Positions 57,787-57,947 of a stretch of DNA of 57,947 nucleotides are shown here, piece by piece. The DNA is from DAOOVD01 sp035369845. GTDB taxonomy: Bacteria > Bacillota > Desulfotomaculia > Desulfotomaculales > Pelotomaculaceae. The notes below the pieces were generated by a model. The model saw only the letters and a list, made by a program, of their open reading frames with translations, made no database searches and was not told the DNA's origin. Numbering within the stretch: position 1 is the stretch's first letter; each line of letters begins with the position of its first letter. The stretch lies in contig DAOOVD010000008.1 of assembly GCA_035369845.1 (NCBI GenBank), positions 1 through 57,947 on the forward strand, written 5' to 3'. Both the position numbers and the translations under genes were made by a program.

Positions 57787-57815
57787 AGATTAAACCTTCC
57801 GCCCCTTCATGTCAA
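57787..57815 (-). promoter_or_regulatory. promoter of argS
   Basis: Minus strand TTGACA, 17 bases, TAATCT, about 75 bp upstream of the argS start. Confidence 0.65.
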
Positions 57816-57927
57816 GCAAACCTCTTCCATACTGATAAGGGACACTTTCTGCTGACCGCCCGCAGGCAACAGGCCGGGCGAAAGAAAAAGGCGCCACTTT
57901 TAAACCTTTTGGCCGAGTTATGTAAAG

Positions 57928-57947
57928 AGCAGGGCAAAAACCCTGCT
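57928..57947 (-). terminator. hairpin at the window edge
   Basis: AGCAGGG and CCCTGCT arms with a six-base loop, followed on minus by CTTTACAT. Probably ends a minus-strand gene lying beyond the window. Confidence 0.5.

Noticed and set aside
57711..57947. T-box leader for argS
   Set aside because: No T-box core or specifier-like structure; an ordinary promoter explains the region.

Overview
The window looks like chromosome from a spore-forming Firmicute of the Peptococcaceae type (Desulfotomaculum/Pelotomaculum group); this is inferred. The evidence is sporulation genes (spoIIID, spoIID, spo0F), an SLH-anchored protease, proteins with copper-amine-oxidase-like (stalk) domains, GC-rich DNA with frequent GTG/TTG starts, and a gene order that from position 57.7 kb down to 14.9 kb runs parallel to the Bacillus subtilis argS-pyrG-spo0F-fba-rho-rpmE-prfA-glyA-atp-murA-spoIID-spoIIID-mbl segment. 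No rRNA, tRNA, CRISPR array or intact transposase gene was seen.

Layout. 1-0.7 kb: end of a HEPN/MNT toxin-antitoxin pair. 0.7-13.9 kb: an accessory envelope locus with three secreted stalk-domain proteins, a TolC-like protein without visible barrel strands, a VapBC pair whose PIN toxin carries a zinc-ribbon insertion, an ECF sigma factor with a membrane anti-sigma factor, and a 1232-residue SLH-anchored subtilase. The sigma gene and the largest stalk protein share near-identical ECF-type promoters, so they probably form one regulon. 14.1-14.9 kb: a second VapBC pair between two copies of the mbl terminator. 14.9-25.9 kb: mbl, spoIIID, then (where B. subtilis has spoIIQ) a TetR/HlyD/ABC/two-permease efflux operon and a third VapBC pair, then spoIID, murA, ywmB. 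26.3-33.9 kb: complete F1Fo ATP synthase operon atpZ-I-B-E-F-H-A-G-D-C. 34-43.8 kb: wecB, mazG-like, comEB, glyA, rpiB, ywlE, mntP, ywlC, prmC, prfA, DUF1385. 44.2-57.7 kb: rpmE (AUA start), a radical SAM protein (CUG start), a LysM/M23 peptidase, rho, DUF2062, fsa, fba, a multi-zinc-knuckle protein, spo0F with a sigma-H promoter, YIP1, sppA, pyrG, argS.

How it works together. The minus-strand backbone combines energy (ATP synthase), one-carbon and nucleotide metabolism (glyA, comEB, pyrG), translation (prfA/prmC, rpmE, argS), wall synthesis and shape (murA, mbl), and sporulation control (spo0F, spoIID, spoIIID). The left arm and the spoIID-spoIIID gap hold accessory cargo aimed at the envelope and at export, plus toxin-antitoxin pairs.

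Most notable: (1) the paired ECF promoters; (2) an ABC ATPase with Walker A but degraded signature, catalytic Glu and H-loop; (3) a family of dispersed intergenic repeats, one 372-bp copy lying between 16-bp direct repeats inside the rpmE terminator; (4) heptamer-repeat elements in two atp intercistronic gaps and inside the comEB reading frame; (5) non-canonical starts. Starts were moved from the longest reading frame wherever a clear ribosome binding site and family length supported it.
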